Origin: Acestrorhynchus altus
Lineage: Eukaryota > Chordata > Actinopteri > Characiformes > Acestrorhynchidae
Length of the DNA stretch: 64,000 nucleotides
Direction: 5' to 3'
NCBI GenBank assembly: GCA_034509495.1
Contig: CM067514.1
Location: 9,644,165 to 9,708,164 of the forward strand
Made by a program: the position numbers and the translations under genes. The notes under the pieces were generated by a model. That model saw only the letters and a program-made list of their open reading frames with translations. It had not been told where the DNA came from and made no database searches. Numbering within the stretch: position 1 is the stretch's first letter; each line of letters starts with the position of its first letter. Positions 33,000-45,780 of the stretch are shown piece by piece.

Positions 33000-35900
33000 G
33001 TCTCACCATGATACTGTGACTCCTTAAGCATGGCCCCTAAATTTTTAATGCTCAAAAATATTTAATTTCTTTTCACCACTTGTGAACACTGACTAAAATA
33101 GCATAGAGCATTGCACCTTTAAGGGTAAGGGATGTTCACATAGTGTGACTGGCTCTTAAGGGGAACCATGACGCATTCTGGAGCTGTTTGAAGTGCTAAT
33201 GAAGTCAGGCAGAGGAGCAAGAAGAGTGAGAGCAAGCACGGAAGCCCTGCCTGAACCTGGCACTGGATTTCCGAGCCTGTCATTAACACTTAAACACCTA
33301 AAACTGTTCTCTTTGTTTTCTTTGTGGTTACATTCTGGGCTCCTCCATGAACCTAAAGGCTGTTGCTCGAGTTACTTTGTTATTTGGGGATTTGATTGGC
33401 ATAGCTGGTCCTGTGAGGCTGCGCCTCCTGCATTGTGCTGGTGAGCAGTGGGAGACAAGCTCATGCTCCCAGAGGAGGTCCCAAACCTCCCTCTCTGTGT
33501 GTTGGTGTCTGTCGGTGGGTTCAAAGCACACAGGAAAAGAGAATTTAGGCAAGGCTTGATGTGTGACAACTTGGTGACGTGCCATTTCAACAGAATGTCG
33601 AACAGTGTGAGGCCGAATAATATGAAGAATTTTTAGCACTAATGAAAATTCATGTGTTCCAGTAAGTGCAAAAGCAATTTGGATAACGCAATGAACAGGC
33701 CCTTCATCTCAAAATGCTAATGTGGAGAGCACAGTGTGAAAGCTTTTGGGTCGGACATTGTTGACTCAGTTGGTTAAACTGACCTTTAGTTGTAGTATTT
33801 TAGTTTAGTATTCTAATATTCAGATCTAAACCAACGCAGTCTAAAGATTGAGGGCCGTAAAAGGTTCATACAATACTGCTCTTTCTCTAAAGAGCTTCTT
33901 CAATGGACGCTGACGTGCCGAAACTCATGGGACATCAATATGTATATGTAAATTGATTATGAGGTGTTACCTTTTCAGTGAGGTTTTACCTTCTTGTATC
34001 TTCTCAAATGACCCAAGTGATCTGAAATGTAATTTTAATGCTGGCATCAATGTATATTTTTCAGCTTTTCTAACCTCCCTACATAATTAAGAGAGATCAT
34101 CCTTTTTTAGTCCGGCATTGGAGGTTGTACAGCAGCATGGAGGAAGGACCTGCGATACCACTTCTTCACACACTTAGGGTGAAGAGCTGCCCAGTGCTGC
34201 CAGAGACTCATGCATGGAGTGGGAGTCGTTCTCCAGCATGGATGCCAGCTTGGCTAACATCCTTTTATCTCCCACCACCTGCACTGGGTCTAAGGGGCTT
34301 CCCAGAACAGAACAAACAGAATTGCATCCTATGTTCCATTTCCCCAGCATGGTACCTACACTATAGTAACATTAGGCTGATTTAGTACTTGGTACATAGA
34401 ACCGGGTACTGTGCATCCAAGCATACAATGTAGGGATTAAACATGATGTGTAAACCTTGCTGAGTGCTGACTGACCAAAGCGAGGCAGATGTCCACCTCT
34501 GTTGCTGTGATATCTTATATATACTGTTTGGATTGCTGTGTCATATTGTGAAGCTGCCAGTATGACACCACTATTTGCTCATAAGAGACCCCTGATTAAG
34601 TCTGGACAGGCTCACATAGACTTTATAACTCAGTAATATTACAATTTCAACTAATGCTACGATGGACTCTGCCAGTTTAAGCCTTTGAAAAAAATGTTTA
34701 TTCAAATTTAGTCATACAGGGGAATTGATGTGGCCTGCCTGCCTGTTACAAGCTAAAAGTGTCTTTTTATAAACAGCACTGACTTAAAAAATTTGACATA
34801 GTTTGACATTAACAGAACTAGAGTCCAAAGGATTTATCCACCACAAACTCTCTTAATACTCTGTTGAAAGTGTTGCTTTAAACAAAATATGTTTTAAATC
34901 TGGAAACCTGTTCAGATAATGTCAGATAATGTAGAATCTAGAAACATATATAACCCCCTGCTTTAGTGCATGATCTCTTCAGATGTATTTCGAGGGGAGC
35001 TGTGCCAGTGGAAAACAAACCGGGCACCAGGAACTGAAAAGAAGAGTGGGTAGCATGCAGTGGAATAGACATTTGGTCACAGTAGCAGACTTTACTTATT
35101 AGACCTAACCTGAGATGTTGGTGCTTGAGCAGGTCATCCAATTTGTTTTCCATCACAACTACAATATCATCACTATTCTGACTATTTTCATGAAGGTGAT
35201 GTTTGTTGCTATGTGCCTGCCTCCGTCTCTCTGTGCCACTCTGCATGTGTGCTGATGGATTTAATGAATGGGGGTGTACTGTTTAAGAGAAAAGCCCTGA
35301 TCCACAGTAAATTGTTTTTTTTTGAGACAAGCACACCAAACCTAAATTAATTATATAGTGAGTGCACAGAATGGCAGGCAGGTTGGGTGAGACATGCGCC
35401 ACTGGAGTGCCCAAATCTCTCACACTTCCCTCGTGCACTTTCATTTAAACAGGACCACAATGGCCATCATTCTTAATCGCTGTGAAAGGAAATCAATAGA
35501 CAATATGCTGGGCTAAGTGTCTCACAGGGGAACTGGACTGTCGAACTGTCTTGCAGCTTTGTTTCCTTTCGTTTTGCGCACTGTGCCCAAAATTACCCAA
35601 AGTGTTGAAGTGAGGCAGTCTTGACTGCATAGGCACGTGAATAGAACAATGCATGAGGCCACATGATTAATTAACCCACCCTGGCAGGACTGGGATTATG
35701 GCCAAAGCAGAAGCCTTGCAGGATCAGCTTTCTGCTGCGTTCATCTGCCTGGAGAGGAGATCCAGGTGACCTCTCCTGGCCCTCACGCACAGCTGCTCTC
35801 TGCCTGAATGAGCTATCCCTTTCCTCATTCCTAATCTTAATTGTTCCTCTGAATGCTGCCAGTAAAACACTGGCCAGTTGTTGTTTCTTGTTTTTTTTTT

Positions 35901-36350
35901 TTCCCTTCCTCATTGGCAGGGGTGTTAAAGTAACACCCCAGTGTTTTTCACTCCAGTCTCACGTGATAACTATGGCCAGGCATTTTTCTATTCTTCAGCA
36001 CCTGTGAATTGGCTTCCATTGTGTAAGAACATTGTAAATCTGGCCTAAACTGGCCTTGAGCTTGAACCTTTTTATTTTATGCCATTTTATCTTTACTTTG
36101 TTGGCTGATAAAGTTGCAGTCTTGCTTGAAAGTTCTAGTCCTTCAGAATGTCCTATATTTTTGCAAACTGAAGCAACAGCTTTCTCCTTGCAACCCTGCC
36201 ATGCATACCATTGTCGTTTAGTGATTTCTCGTTGTTGGTCACCCACTCCTGGTGAGGATAATAATGGTCTTGTGGCACTCTGTGGATTGTTGGAGTCCAA
36301 ACTCTGTCAGGTTGCTTTTGTAACATCCCTGTTCTTGAGCTAACTCAGGC
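33000..36350. other. 3.3-kb stretch with no recognised gene or mobile element
   Basis: No domain-bearing ORF or clear transposon end was found. Short overlapping frames at 33193-33639 occur on both strands with no motif. A 21-bp palindrome, ggggtgttaaag followed by taacacccc, is at 35919-35939. Confidence 0.4.
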
Positions 36351-36359
36351 CTATCAACT

Positions 36360-36640
36360 CACACCTGATATCAGAGTTGCTGATAAATACATCGACAGCT
36401 CATCAATACATTGATACATCAACTGTAAAAAGTATATATTAATGTGCTTAATGGTTTTCATTATGAGAAGAATATTATAAGCAAGGGTATTTTAAACAAT
36501 ATATATATGTACACTGTAATATTTACAGCAGAGAGAGAGAGTTAAATGGTAGTGGAGGTCTGTGTAGTTGTGCTGTGTCTGAGCCAGATCTCCACACTGC
36601 TTTGCCGCATCTCAGCTTGGTATTCCTGCATCAGTACGGA
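36360..36640 (+). repeat. Dispersed segment, copy a of two
   Basis: Words cagagttgctgataaataca and tgctgtgtctgagccagatc, ccacactgctttgccgcatc recur at 37060-37310 as cagacttgctgattaatgca and tgttgtgtcggagccaatcg, tcacactgcctcactgcatc. The family is unknown. Confidence 0.5.
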
Positions 36641-37059
36641 ATAGCACAGATAATGAGCTTTCTCAACCACCAAAAAGCTCTTATTTTGTTGTGGCCTCTC
36701 CCACTGAGCCCCCATTTTCACACTAACTCATACGTGCACTTCTTGTGACTGGAACAAAGCCGAGGATTCAGCTACAGTCACTGCATGAGAAAAGTGGGTG
36801 GCTGTTTCCTATGTGGTTCCGCTGTTTTTCAGCTATTTTAATGCTGGACACTGTGCAAACAGTTCGGGTTTTGCCTCATTTCATAGTCAGATGTCAGGCC
36901 CGGATTCTGTTTCTGTCCTTTGGAGAAATTAACAACATTCTAGGAGAAAAAAACCTGGAGTAAACAAAAATGTTCCATAAGCGGTGCTGCAGTTTAACTA
37001 ACATTGCAAAGTTACAGGAAAGTGACCTGACTGGTGCCAATTACTTTGGCCATGTATCA

Positions 37060-37310
37060 GACTTGCTGATTAATGCATCAACAGCTGGGCTTACAGCAGG
37101 TCACTGTACACTGTAGAGAAATATTAATATTAAATGTCTTTATAAGAACAATAACATCAAATAAACAAGAAAAAAAGGATATTATAAAACGATATATACT
37201 ATACACAATATGTTCACTAGTGCAGGGCTGAGTAGTTCTGTTGTGTCGGAGCCAATCGGAGCCAGATGTTCACACTGCCTCACTGCATCTCCATTTGGTC
37301 TTCCTATCAG
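37060..37310 (+). repeat. Dispersed segment, copy b of two
   Basis: Second member of the pair with 36360-36640, about 700 bp downstream in the same orientation. A Tc1-type transposase remnant begins right after it, so both copies may be pieces of one mobile element family. Confidence 0.5.
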
Positions 37311-37334
37311 TGTGCCTCTGTTAAAATGACGCCA

Positions 37335-37760
37335 GACACAGCTCCTCACCTGGGGTCGTGAGGTTGGTGACTGGACTCTAGAGGACTGGAAACATGTGGC
37401 ATGGTCTGTTGAATTACAGAACCAATTGTTTTGTGCTGATAGCAGGGTTTTTGTGGCACAGACCCCATGAGGCCATGCACCTCAGGGCACAAGTTTAGTC
37501 CATGGTCTACCTAAACATGACATTGACAGGTATAAGCCATGTTTTACCACCTAGTGACCATTTGCAGCCCTCCATGGATATCATATACCCCCAAAATTAT
37601 AGGATGTTCCAGGAGGATAATGCACTGTGCCACCGGTTCTGTGTTGTCCAGAATTGATTGTATGATGTAGTCCTGGTACACACATGACACTGCAGATCAA
37701 GGAATGTGACCTTGTGGGTCATGCAATCTTGACATGAGCACCTTGCAATGAGCACACCGG
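37335..37760 (+). pseudogene. Tc1/mariner transposase remnant, third family
   Basis: The run tggactctagaggactggaa, catgtggcatggtctg and gaccccatgaggccatgcac decodes, allowing indels, to the WKHVAWSDE-type and RRPHEA-type words of a Tc1-like core. Further on, gaccatttgcagccctccat and aggataatgcactgtgccac match the QDNA(P/L)CH region. No ORF survives. Confidence 0.55.
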
Positions 37761-38230
37761 TCAGTGTTTAACCTCACTCACCTCACAACGTACATAGGTG
37801 TGAGTGTTCCCAAGCTGCTCCCTGAGCTAAAGCCACTTCATAATGAATGTACAAAATACTATCCCACCTTATTTTGTCTCTCAATGCACTTCCTTGCCAC
37901 TACCTACCTCCACTGTTAAAAATACAGGTACTTCAAAAGGTTTTCTGAGTGATGCCTTAGAAGAACGAGGATTCTTTCCATTTAAAGCCCAACCCACCAA
38001 ACTTACCTAAGCACTCACTCAATTAACAAACTTTCCAGTAAAAATGTAGTTCATATTAATGCATATATTATCATATTAAAATTAAATAGCTGATGTCATC
38101 AAGTATTTTTGACTGTTGAAATCAAAACAAATTAAAAGCCTCAGGACCAGTACTGGATAATTGGCTATTATGCATTGGAATTCCAAAATGCACTTGAGTG
38201 TGATTCAGTTTTGGGTCAGAAAGGAAAAAA

Positions 38231-38271
38231 GAAAAGAAAAGAAAAGAAAAGAAAAGAAAAGAAAAGAAAAG
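38231..38271. repeat. (GAAAA)n pentanucleotide microsatellite
   Basis: About eight perfect GAAAA units. Confidence 0.95.
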
Positions 38272-38784
38272 GGATAAAAGTGGAGTTTTCCATCCCTTAT
38301 ATACTTTTGTGGTTGAAATTAAATCCAGTGATAAGATGACTGGATTACTATACTCCCTTCAGTGATTCTGAGAGATAAGCAGTAAAAAAAAAAAATCCAG
38401 CAGAAACATCTGCGCTGGACTGAGTGCATTGTGGAAAACAGTGGTGGAAATAGCCTCAGATGGCTGCTGATGGATTAGAGGTGGCCAATTCTAGCTGTGG
38501 ATGGTTCTAGCATTACGGGGAGCTTTTTCTGCTCGAAGACACCTGGCTCAGCTTCACAGCTAATTACCAAACCCTTAATGAGTTGAATCAGGTTCACAAG
38601 ATGTGCAGCACAGTGTCCTGCCAAGGACTGGAATCATCCACTGCTGCTCCACATTGAGCATCATCAGAATACTGAGCGTAATGCATAATTAGCAGCAACC
38701 TAACGCAGTTCTTCACTTTTAAATGAGGAAAGCATATCGCCGCTCTCCAATAAAAACATGTATCTGTATTTTTGTCTACTAGCT

Positions 38785-38875
38785 AAGGATATTCTGAGTG
38801 AACAGCAAAGCACTTGTGTAAGGCCCTCTGGATAAGGGCGTCTGCTAAATGCCGTAAATATAAATGTAAATGTCC
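38785..38875 (+). mobile_element. L2-like LINE 3' tail
   Basis: Reads gagtgaacagcaaagcactt, then ccctctggataagggcgtct and gctaaatgccgtaaatataa. It is identical in plan to the tails that end the fragments at 39.6 and 45.1 kb. Confidence 0.7.
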
Positions 38876-38981
38876 ATTTTTAGTTTTGAACCAGGGTTCA
38901 TGGTTTGAATGCTGTAGCTGCCCTATACTCCAGTGAGTTTCTTTGTACATGATTAGCCATAATAATAAAACCACTGATAAC

Positions 38982-39057
<76 letters not shown>
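38982..39057. repeat. (ATTG)n tetranucleotide microsatellite, 76 bp
   Basis: Nineteen perfect ATTG units lie about 110 bp after an L2-like tail. There are no spacers, so this is not a CRISPR array. Confidence 0.97.
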
Positions 39058-39058
<1 letters not shown>

Positions 39059-39182
39059 CTGGTTAGAATGGCACCTCTCTGGGATTTACATATTGGTCAG
39101 CAAGTAAACAGTTAGTTCTTGAAGTTGATGTGTTGACTCAGGAACAATTGAAGTTTCAGTATCTGAGACACTTTGACAACAG

Positions 39183-39661
39183 AACTCCTCTGCTGTGTTT
39201 CCTTCATTGGCTCCCTGTAGCTGCCCGCATCAGATTCAAAACCTTGATGCTGGCCTACAAAGCCAAAAACGGACCTGCACCTCTGTACATGATGGCAATG
39301 GTCAAAACTCGAGCCCTTTGAGCTTCAAGTACAGCTCGGCTTGACCCACCATCCCTCAGAATGCAAGGAAAACATGCACCCAGACTCTTTTCTGTTCTGG
39401 CACCATAATGGTGAAATGAACTTCCCTCCTCACTGGGTTCAAACGCAGACTGAAGACCCATCTCTTTCAAGAGTATTTAACTCCATAAAAATTTATTCTG
39501 AATCTTGTTAGTCCCCAATCTGACATTTGTGTTCAACAGGATCTGAGTGTGCGAAATCTCTGGACTCAAATACTAGCAAAGGATATTTTCTGAGTGAACA
39601 GCAAAGCACTTGTGTAAGTCGCTCTGGATAAGGGCGTCTGCTAAATGCCATAAATGTAAAT
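39183..39661 (+). pseudogene. L2-like LINE fragment, broken
   Basis: Encodes RIRFKTLMLAYKAKNGPAP and YMMAMVKTRAL followed by an early TGA at 39319-39321, where the 44-kb copy reads on. A deletion has removed the AAPRA segment. The frame then resumes on and off, and the 3' tail agtcgctctggataagggcg and gctaaatgccataaatgtaa closes it. It is the same family as 44230-45124. Confidence 0.75.
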
Positions 39662-40716
39662 ATAAACAAGAACCAAACTGTGATAGCTAGACATCTGGAA
39701 CTCCAAAACAGGTCTTGTGATGGGTACCTGCCAAATGTACTCAAAGGAAGACCTACCAGTTAGGTCTCATTGGTGGTTAATTGAAAACAGGCTGTTATAG
39801 CTTATAGCTTTTATATTTCATTACGGAGTGAGGAGTCAGTGGTACGTTTTGAAAGTTTAACAATATTTACATACTTAATTCTTCTATTTCAGTACTCGTC
39901 TATTTCCTAGACATATCAAAGGCATTTTTTATTTTCTGACTCTAACACCAACTCTGCCATGACAAAGAAGTGGAATGGTTGTGTGCCAGGCCTCAATGAT
40001 AACAGACTATAACCTCCCATCAGTGAAGTCCCTGCACATCAGTAAAAGGGCTTTAAAAATCACCTCGGACAACTCCCACCCAGCACAATCCATGTTCTTG
40101 TCCATTCCCTCTGGCAGATGACTCAGACTCCTGACCACTAATAGAAGCAGCTTCAGACATCAGAGAAACTAATTCGTAACTGCACTCCAGCGACTGCTGT
40201 TTTCTATGGGTTATTTCAGCTTGCAGACTTCTTAAAACCTGCAGTCTGCTGTTTTCAGCCTCTAGTAGTTTCAAATCATTACTAGTAAATAATACATTCA
40301 TGCTCACAGGAGAAAGGGCCATATAATATTCATAAATGGTGGAAAGGTAAAATAAAAAACACTGAACTAAAGACTGAATGGATCTTGGTCAGGGTTGTTT
40401 CCTCCAGCCCGTTTGTCATGAATCTGATGAGCAGAGGAATTTGATGATTGCTATTTATAGTTTTAGTTTATATTCATATCATAAGTTTATATTCAGTCAG
40501 TCAGTTAGAGAACTTAGAGTGTAGATTTCAGAGAGAACTCAGTCAAAGCTTGGTGAAGGAAATGTCTTCAGGACTAGAGCTACTGTTCTTATCAGCACAA
40601 TAAATATCTGTGTCCAAAAGTAACTTTTTCGATGAGGTTAAAAGCATTTTTAACTTTTAATGCAGGTTAACAATTTGTACAACGACTGGAGTGTTTAAAC
40701 CAGCCTATGGTTTATG

Positions 40717-41020
40717 CACTGTGTCCATTCACTGCCCACTCTATTAGACACTCCTACATAGTTGCTAAAACTTGTAGATGTAAAATCAGAGACAGAACCA
40801 CAACTGTCTCTGCATAGTCTGTGTTGAGCATCCTCTAGTCCTTCATCAGTGCTCACAGGACGCTGCTCACAGGACGCTGCCCACAGGATGGATATTTCTG
40901 GTTAGTGGACTTTTCTCAGTCCAGCAGTGACACTAAGGGGTTTAAACACTCCAGCAGCACTGCTGTGTCTGATCCACTCATACCAGCACAACACACAGAC
41001 TACTGAGTCTGTATAACTGT
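40717..41020. repeat. Interspersed repeat, unclassified
   Basis: Contains actgcccactctattagaca, agtggacttttctcagtcca, gcagtgacactaaggggttt and gctgtgtctgatccactcat. It has an internal three-fold repeat of ctcacaggacgctg at 40853-40885. I recall this as a widespread fish repeat, but only one copy is in the window. Confidence 0.5.
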
Positions 41021-42300
41021 AATGCTGAGCATAACTCTCCAGCATTTTGACTATGTTCATTAATACCTTGAAAATGTAATTGCAGTGTAATAGCAGTGCT
41101 AGTGCAAATAATCTGAAACCAGCTGTGCACGTTTTTTTTTGTCTGATACTAATATACCTACCAATATATTATACAGGAATTATGTAGACATGGACCACAA
41201 TAGTAGTTCTATAATTTCATATTTAAGATGAATCGTCATTCCAATTGTGCCTTCATGGTATACCTGTGTTTTTGTTGTTGTTGTTTTTTTACTCTTTTAG
41301 TTTTATTGACACAGAAAATGGTGCAGTTTGTTGAGTTCTGAGATGAAGGTGATGTCTAGAGCGATTTTTAAATAATTTAACCAGATAACTTTGTAGCATT
41401 ATTAATGAAAAGGTCATTAGTTTGTTGATTGAATGTTTATTAGTTTAGGCTACCATTTTTCTGGCATTAGAACAGAAAACGCTTCCAAATACTAATACAA
41501 AAACCCCCATAATGAACAAATGGGCTACTTAAGTGGCTATTATTTCATCAACAAAATCCCCATGTCCATTAAAATCCATTTTAAAGCTTACAGAAAACAA
41601 GCTTCTTGCAAACTCAGCTCCCACTATGTAGTATGTAGTCCCTAGGCTAAAGTGCTGTCTTGCAGAGGCACATTCTCATCAAAAAATGTGCCAGTGCATC
41701 CAGCAGGCATTGGCTCTGATCACAGCGGGGGGTTTAACAGAAATGAGGGATGTTGGTGGAGGCTGAGCCTCATTGCTAATCCACCTGAGACGGACACCCC
41801 GTAGAGTGACATTTTAAAAAAATATAACAGAACAGAAATGTCTGAAGACGTCTTGAGTGTCAGCTATTTACTTCATTTATCAAGTTCAGGGGCCAGAATG
41901 TGCCAGCGAGATCTGGGTGTCACAGCACTGATGCTGCAGTAAAAAGCTCAGTCTGAAGGTGACCACGAAGCAAAGTTAAAAAAGAAAGAAGATAAACATG
42001 AAGCAAGGTGAAAGAACGCTCCTCTCAGTCATGCATATCGACCTGTTCTATCCCACCCACAGGCAGCATCAAAAAGCCCTGTTTAGAATGGGGAAGAGTG
42101 GATACCTGAGGATTTAAATGCAGGGACACACAGCTTGATTGCGAGAACAACACCGGCTATTTCATTATACCTCATGCAAGCTCAGTGCCCAGCCTACCAG
42201 TCTGGACCAAATGAATGACAGTTGAGTGTTATTCGACATGGCACTGCCCTACTGAAGGAAGCAAGCTTGACTGCTACTGCCACACAAGTGGTGGAAAATG
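41021..42300. other. Stretch with no recognised gene
   Basis: No coding or repeat signature stood out. Confidence 0.35.
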
Positions 42301-42839
42301 CATAAAGGTCATTGTACTTTGTACTGAAGGGGTATTTCAGAATGTGTTTCCTTAAGCATAAGCATGTTGGCCACATGAAAACCAAGATTCAACATCACTA
42401 AAAGCTTCTTGAAAGTATTCTCAGGGTTTTTTTCAGTGGATGACCACAACCACATCCACGTAGGAAACAAAATTCCCAAAAATACATATATCACTAAAAT
42501 ATACCCCAAGAATTTCAGAACATTTGCACGTTTTGCACAAATATAATAATAAAATATAATCAGGTAATAAAGGATAGAAACTCCTGTAGCAAATGTAAGA
42601 ATTTTGCAATCTGCCATGGTTAGGGTTCGGTTCTGTTTCCCAGTTGTTGTTGAGCATCATATGTCAAGAAGGCCTGTGAGGTGCAATTTCATATGATACC
42701 AGATCACCTTTGGTCTTAACTACAGGCGCTTTCAAAGCCCAACATTATGCTAATGAGGTCCTGCAACTCGTGACCCTACTCGAATGCACACTCCGGTGTG
42801 TCATTTAACAGGACAGCACTCATCTGTAAACCACTGTCA

Positions 42840-43260
42840 TCACAAGAGTTTTGCATTGATGACACCGATACTGTGCTGTGTCCAGTCACTTTGCCAGACG
42901 TATCGCTGTTTGAAAATGTGTGGGACTCACTCAGTGTCAATACTCCACCTCTACCTTCAAAATCTGTGTGAGAATATTCAAGCTGCATGGGATGGATCAT
43001 CACAGGACAACATTAGGAACCTCCATGCCCAAACATCTGGCATGTTGCATTATACCTGACACCATACTGAGAGACACAATTCTGAATGTGTAGTTCAATA
43101 AATATTGCTCATGACAATAAAATATTGCTCCTAAAAATAAAATAATGGCTATAATGGCTACATTTTTAATCATTTGTTGTTGATCTTCCTTGCCAATAGC
43201 ATTGTAATCTAACACGTCTTTCTGGGTGCAACTATTTTTTTGACAATTGGTGTATATGTT
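42840..43260 (+). pseudogene. Tc1/mariner transposase C-terminal remnant
   Basis: The plus frame ending near 43059 reads IQAAWDGSSQDNIRNLHAQ, resembling the C-terminal IPQDNIRNL-type end of Tc1-like transposases. A tail with ttttttttgacaattggtgt near 43236-43254 could be a terminal repeat. The 5' part is not recognisable. Confidence 0.4.
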
Positions 43261-43681
43261 AGGTAGTATGTAGTGGCCAATACCTACAAAAAGGAAGGTA
43301 CTCCAAAGAAAGACAACTAGTGCATCAGTGAGAGGCTCTTAACCAATTCATGAGCTACTGAATTACTAAAATGAATGTTTTTTATCTGTACACTTCTGCT
43401 TTTAACTGAGTAAGATTTTAAGACAGTAGCCATGCGGTCACTAAAGTACAGTTTCAGAGTACTTTAACTCCCTCTCTATTATATTACTAATTAATGGAAC
43501 ATTCAAAGCTGTGATGGACAGAAATGGAGTGAAACTGAATGTGCATCCTCAAAAGCTTTTTTTCTCTCTGAACTTTCCATCATTTTGCTCTTGAATTCCA
43601 CCAAAGCTCTCAGATGCAGTCAAAACTTTTGATGCTTTGATGTTTCCCCATGCATACAAACCAAAACTGTTACTTTTTATG

Positions 43682-43778
43682 CATCAAACCCAAATCTGTC
43701 ACTGGGTCTCTCAGCTTCTCTGTTGACAGCAACCTAGGAGAAGAAGAAGCAATGGCCAAAGCAAGGACCATGAAAATA
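43682..43778. repeat. R46 dispersed repeat, left half
   Basis: Shares ccaaatctgtcactgggtct, cagcttctctgttgacag and caatggccaaagcaaggacc with 46459-46556. The DNA transposon end at 43786 lies just after it. Confidence 0.55.
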
Positions 43779-43785
43779 AATCACT

Positions 43786-45780
43786 CAAAAAAAGTTAAGG
43801 AAACACTTATAACACATATGGGGTCTTGATGAATGAAAAGTTCAAGTGAAAGGCTGGATTCAAATTCATGCTGAACATCAATGTAAAACATTGAAATCAT
43901 AGTCTCATCCCATTTCCATGAATTTCATTACATTCATTCATAATGTTACTCACTAGTGTGCATGGGACTCACAGGCCTATATGCACTCCCTGCGATGTCT
44001 GGGAATGTACCTGATGAGATGGTGGATGGTGTCCTCCTAGAACCAGATCAGAACATCAGAGAGCATGACTTGGGGGTGTTGGAAACATCAATACCCATAG
44101 TCTCAGAGATCCTCAATAGGATTAAGGTCTGGGGAAAGTGAGAGACAATCAATGGCATCAGTGCCTTCATCATCCAGGAACTGCCTACATACTCTTGCTG
44201 CATGAGGCCAGGCATTGTCCTGCACCAGGAGGATCCCATCACCTCAAACTCAACCCCAGCAAGACCGAACTGCTATTCATTCCTGGTAGCACCGGTCCTC
44301 ATCCTGACCTTACCATTTCCCTTGAGAACTCACTGGTCACTCCATCTGCTGAAGCACGCAGTCTTGGTGTAGTAGTGGATGACCAGTTATCATTCTCAGC
44401 TCATGTTGCAAATCTGACTCGGTCCTGCAGATTTCTCCTTTACAACATTAGGAGAATTCGACCTTTTCTGTCTAGAGAGGCCACTCAGGTGCTTGTTCAG
44501 TCTCTTGTCATCTCAAGACTAGACTACTGCAACTCCCTATTGGCTGGCCTTCCTATGCGGACCATCAGACCATTGCAACTCATCCAGAATGCAGCAGCGC
44601 GGCTCGTCTTCAATGTTCATAAATTCAGTCATGTAACTCCTCTGCTGCGCTCCCTTCATTGGCTCCCTGTAGCTGCCCGCATCAGATTCAAAACCTTGAT
44701 GCTGACCTACAAAGCCAAAAATGGACCAGCCCCTCCATACATGATGGCAATGGTCAAAACTCGAGCTGCACCAAGAGCCCTTCGAGCTTCAAGTACAGCT
44801 CGGCTTGACCCACCATCCCTCAGGATGCAAGGTAAACATGCATCCAGACTCTTTTCTGTTCTGGCACCAAAATGGTGGAACGAACTTCCCCTGGGAGTCC
44901 GAACAGCCGAGTCCCTCAATGTCTTCAAACGCAGACTGAAGACTCATCTGTTTCAGGAGTACTTAACTCCATAAAGACTTGTTTCAACACGGTCTAAATG
45001 TGTGGAATCTCTAGATTCCAGCCTTATCTACTAGCTAAGGATGTTCTAAGTAAACAGCAAAGCACTTTTGTAAGTCGCTCTGGATAAGGGCGTCTGCTAA
45101 ATGCCACAAATGTAAATGTAAATGTAAACCCAGGACCCACTGCACCAGTGTAAAGTCTGACAATGGCTCTGAGGATTTCATCTCAGTACGTAACACCATT
45201 TAGGGTATTGTTAACTATCACATGGAGGTTTGTGCGACCCTCCAAAACTACACCTCCCCAGACCATCACTGACTCACCACCAAACTGGTCATGCAGGCAG
45301 CATTGCATTCACCACAGTGTCCCCAGGCTCACATGTCACATGTGCTCAATGAGAAACGTGCTCTCATATGTGAAGATAACAAGGCATCGCTGGCGACCTT
45401 TGGCGGACAGTGCCGGGGTATGAGTACAGGTCCCACTAGAGGATGTCAGGCTCTCATACCACCCTTGTGGAGTCTGTTCCTTTGTAGGGCACTGACAGTG
45501 CTCCACCTGTTCCTCCTTGCACAAAGGAGCAGATACTGCTCCTGCTGCTCAGTTGATGCCCTTCTATGGCCCTGCCCTATTCTCCTCATATAACAGCCTG
45601 TGTCCTGGAATCTACCCTATGCTTTTGAGACAGGAAACACAATAAACCTTCTTGCAACAGCACATCCTGGAGGAGCTGGACTACATGTGCAACCTCACAT
45701 ACTCTTCTGTATTGCTTTTATTTCTAACATTCATAACAATATTTCAGAACACTGGTCTTCTGGTCTGAACAGAAAGCAGT
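43786..45780 (-). mobile_element. IS630/Tc1-type DNA transposon split by an L2 insertion
   Basis: The left end tcactcaaaaaaagttaagg resembles a fish element whose terminus ends in a run of A's. The flanks of the nested LINE read gaggccaggcattgtcctgc, accaggagg before it and aacccaggacccactgcacc after it, which are contiguous in the family I recall. The remaining right part (45125-45780) carries ccagaccatcactgactcac, ctccttgcacaaaggagcag and tatggccctgccctat, the reverse strand of a degraded transposase. There is no intact ORF. The right terminal repeat is not seen. Confidence 0.65.
44230..45124 (+). pseudogene. L2-like LINE fragment, 5' truncated, nested in a DNA transposon
   Basis: An open frame from about 44240 to 44974 encodes the C-terminal third of a CR1/L2-type reverse transcriptase ORF: LNPSKTELLFIPG, ARSLGVVVDDQLSF, VISRLDYCNSLLAGLP, LQLIQNAAARLVFN, HVTPLLRSLHWLPVAARI and KWWNELPLGVR, ending YLTP then TAA. 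The 3' UTR (44975-45124) ends in tctggataagggcgtctgct and aaatgtaaatgtaaatgtaa. The frame is open over about 245 codons but lacks the endonuclease and the catalytic FADD region, so it is inactive. Confidence 0.85.

Noticed and set aside
33193..33639. Cluster of overlapping frames on both strands
   Set aside because: They have similar length on both strands without any domain. Chance openness in a more GC-rich patch is the simpler reading.
35919..35939. 21-bp palindrome ggggtgttaaag/taacacccc as an operator-like site
   Set aside because: The arms are only 9 bp and the site is isolated. Such palindromes are expected by chance at this scale.
38982..39057. (ATTG)n array as a possible CRISPR
   Set aside because: The units are contiguous with no spacers and the host is a vertebrate.
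40053..40322. Minus-strand 89-codon frame with coiled-coil-like LKLLEAENSRLQVLRSLQAE
   Set aside because: Helix-like composition is interesting, but there is no splice context or recognised domain, and it may be a repeat. I could not support a gene call.
44707..44928. Minus-strand 73-codon frame
   Set aside because: It is antisense to the L2-like reverse transcriptase fragment.
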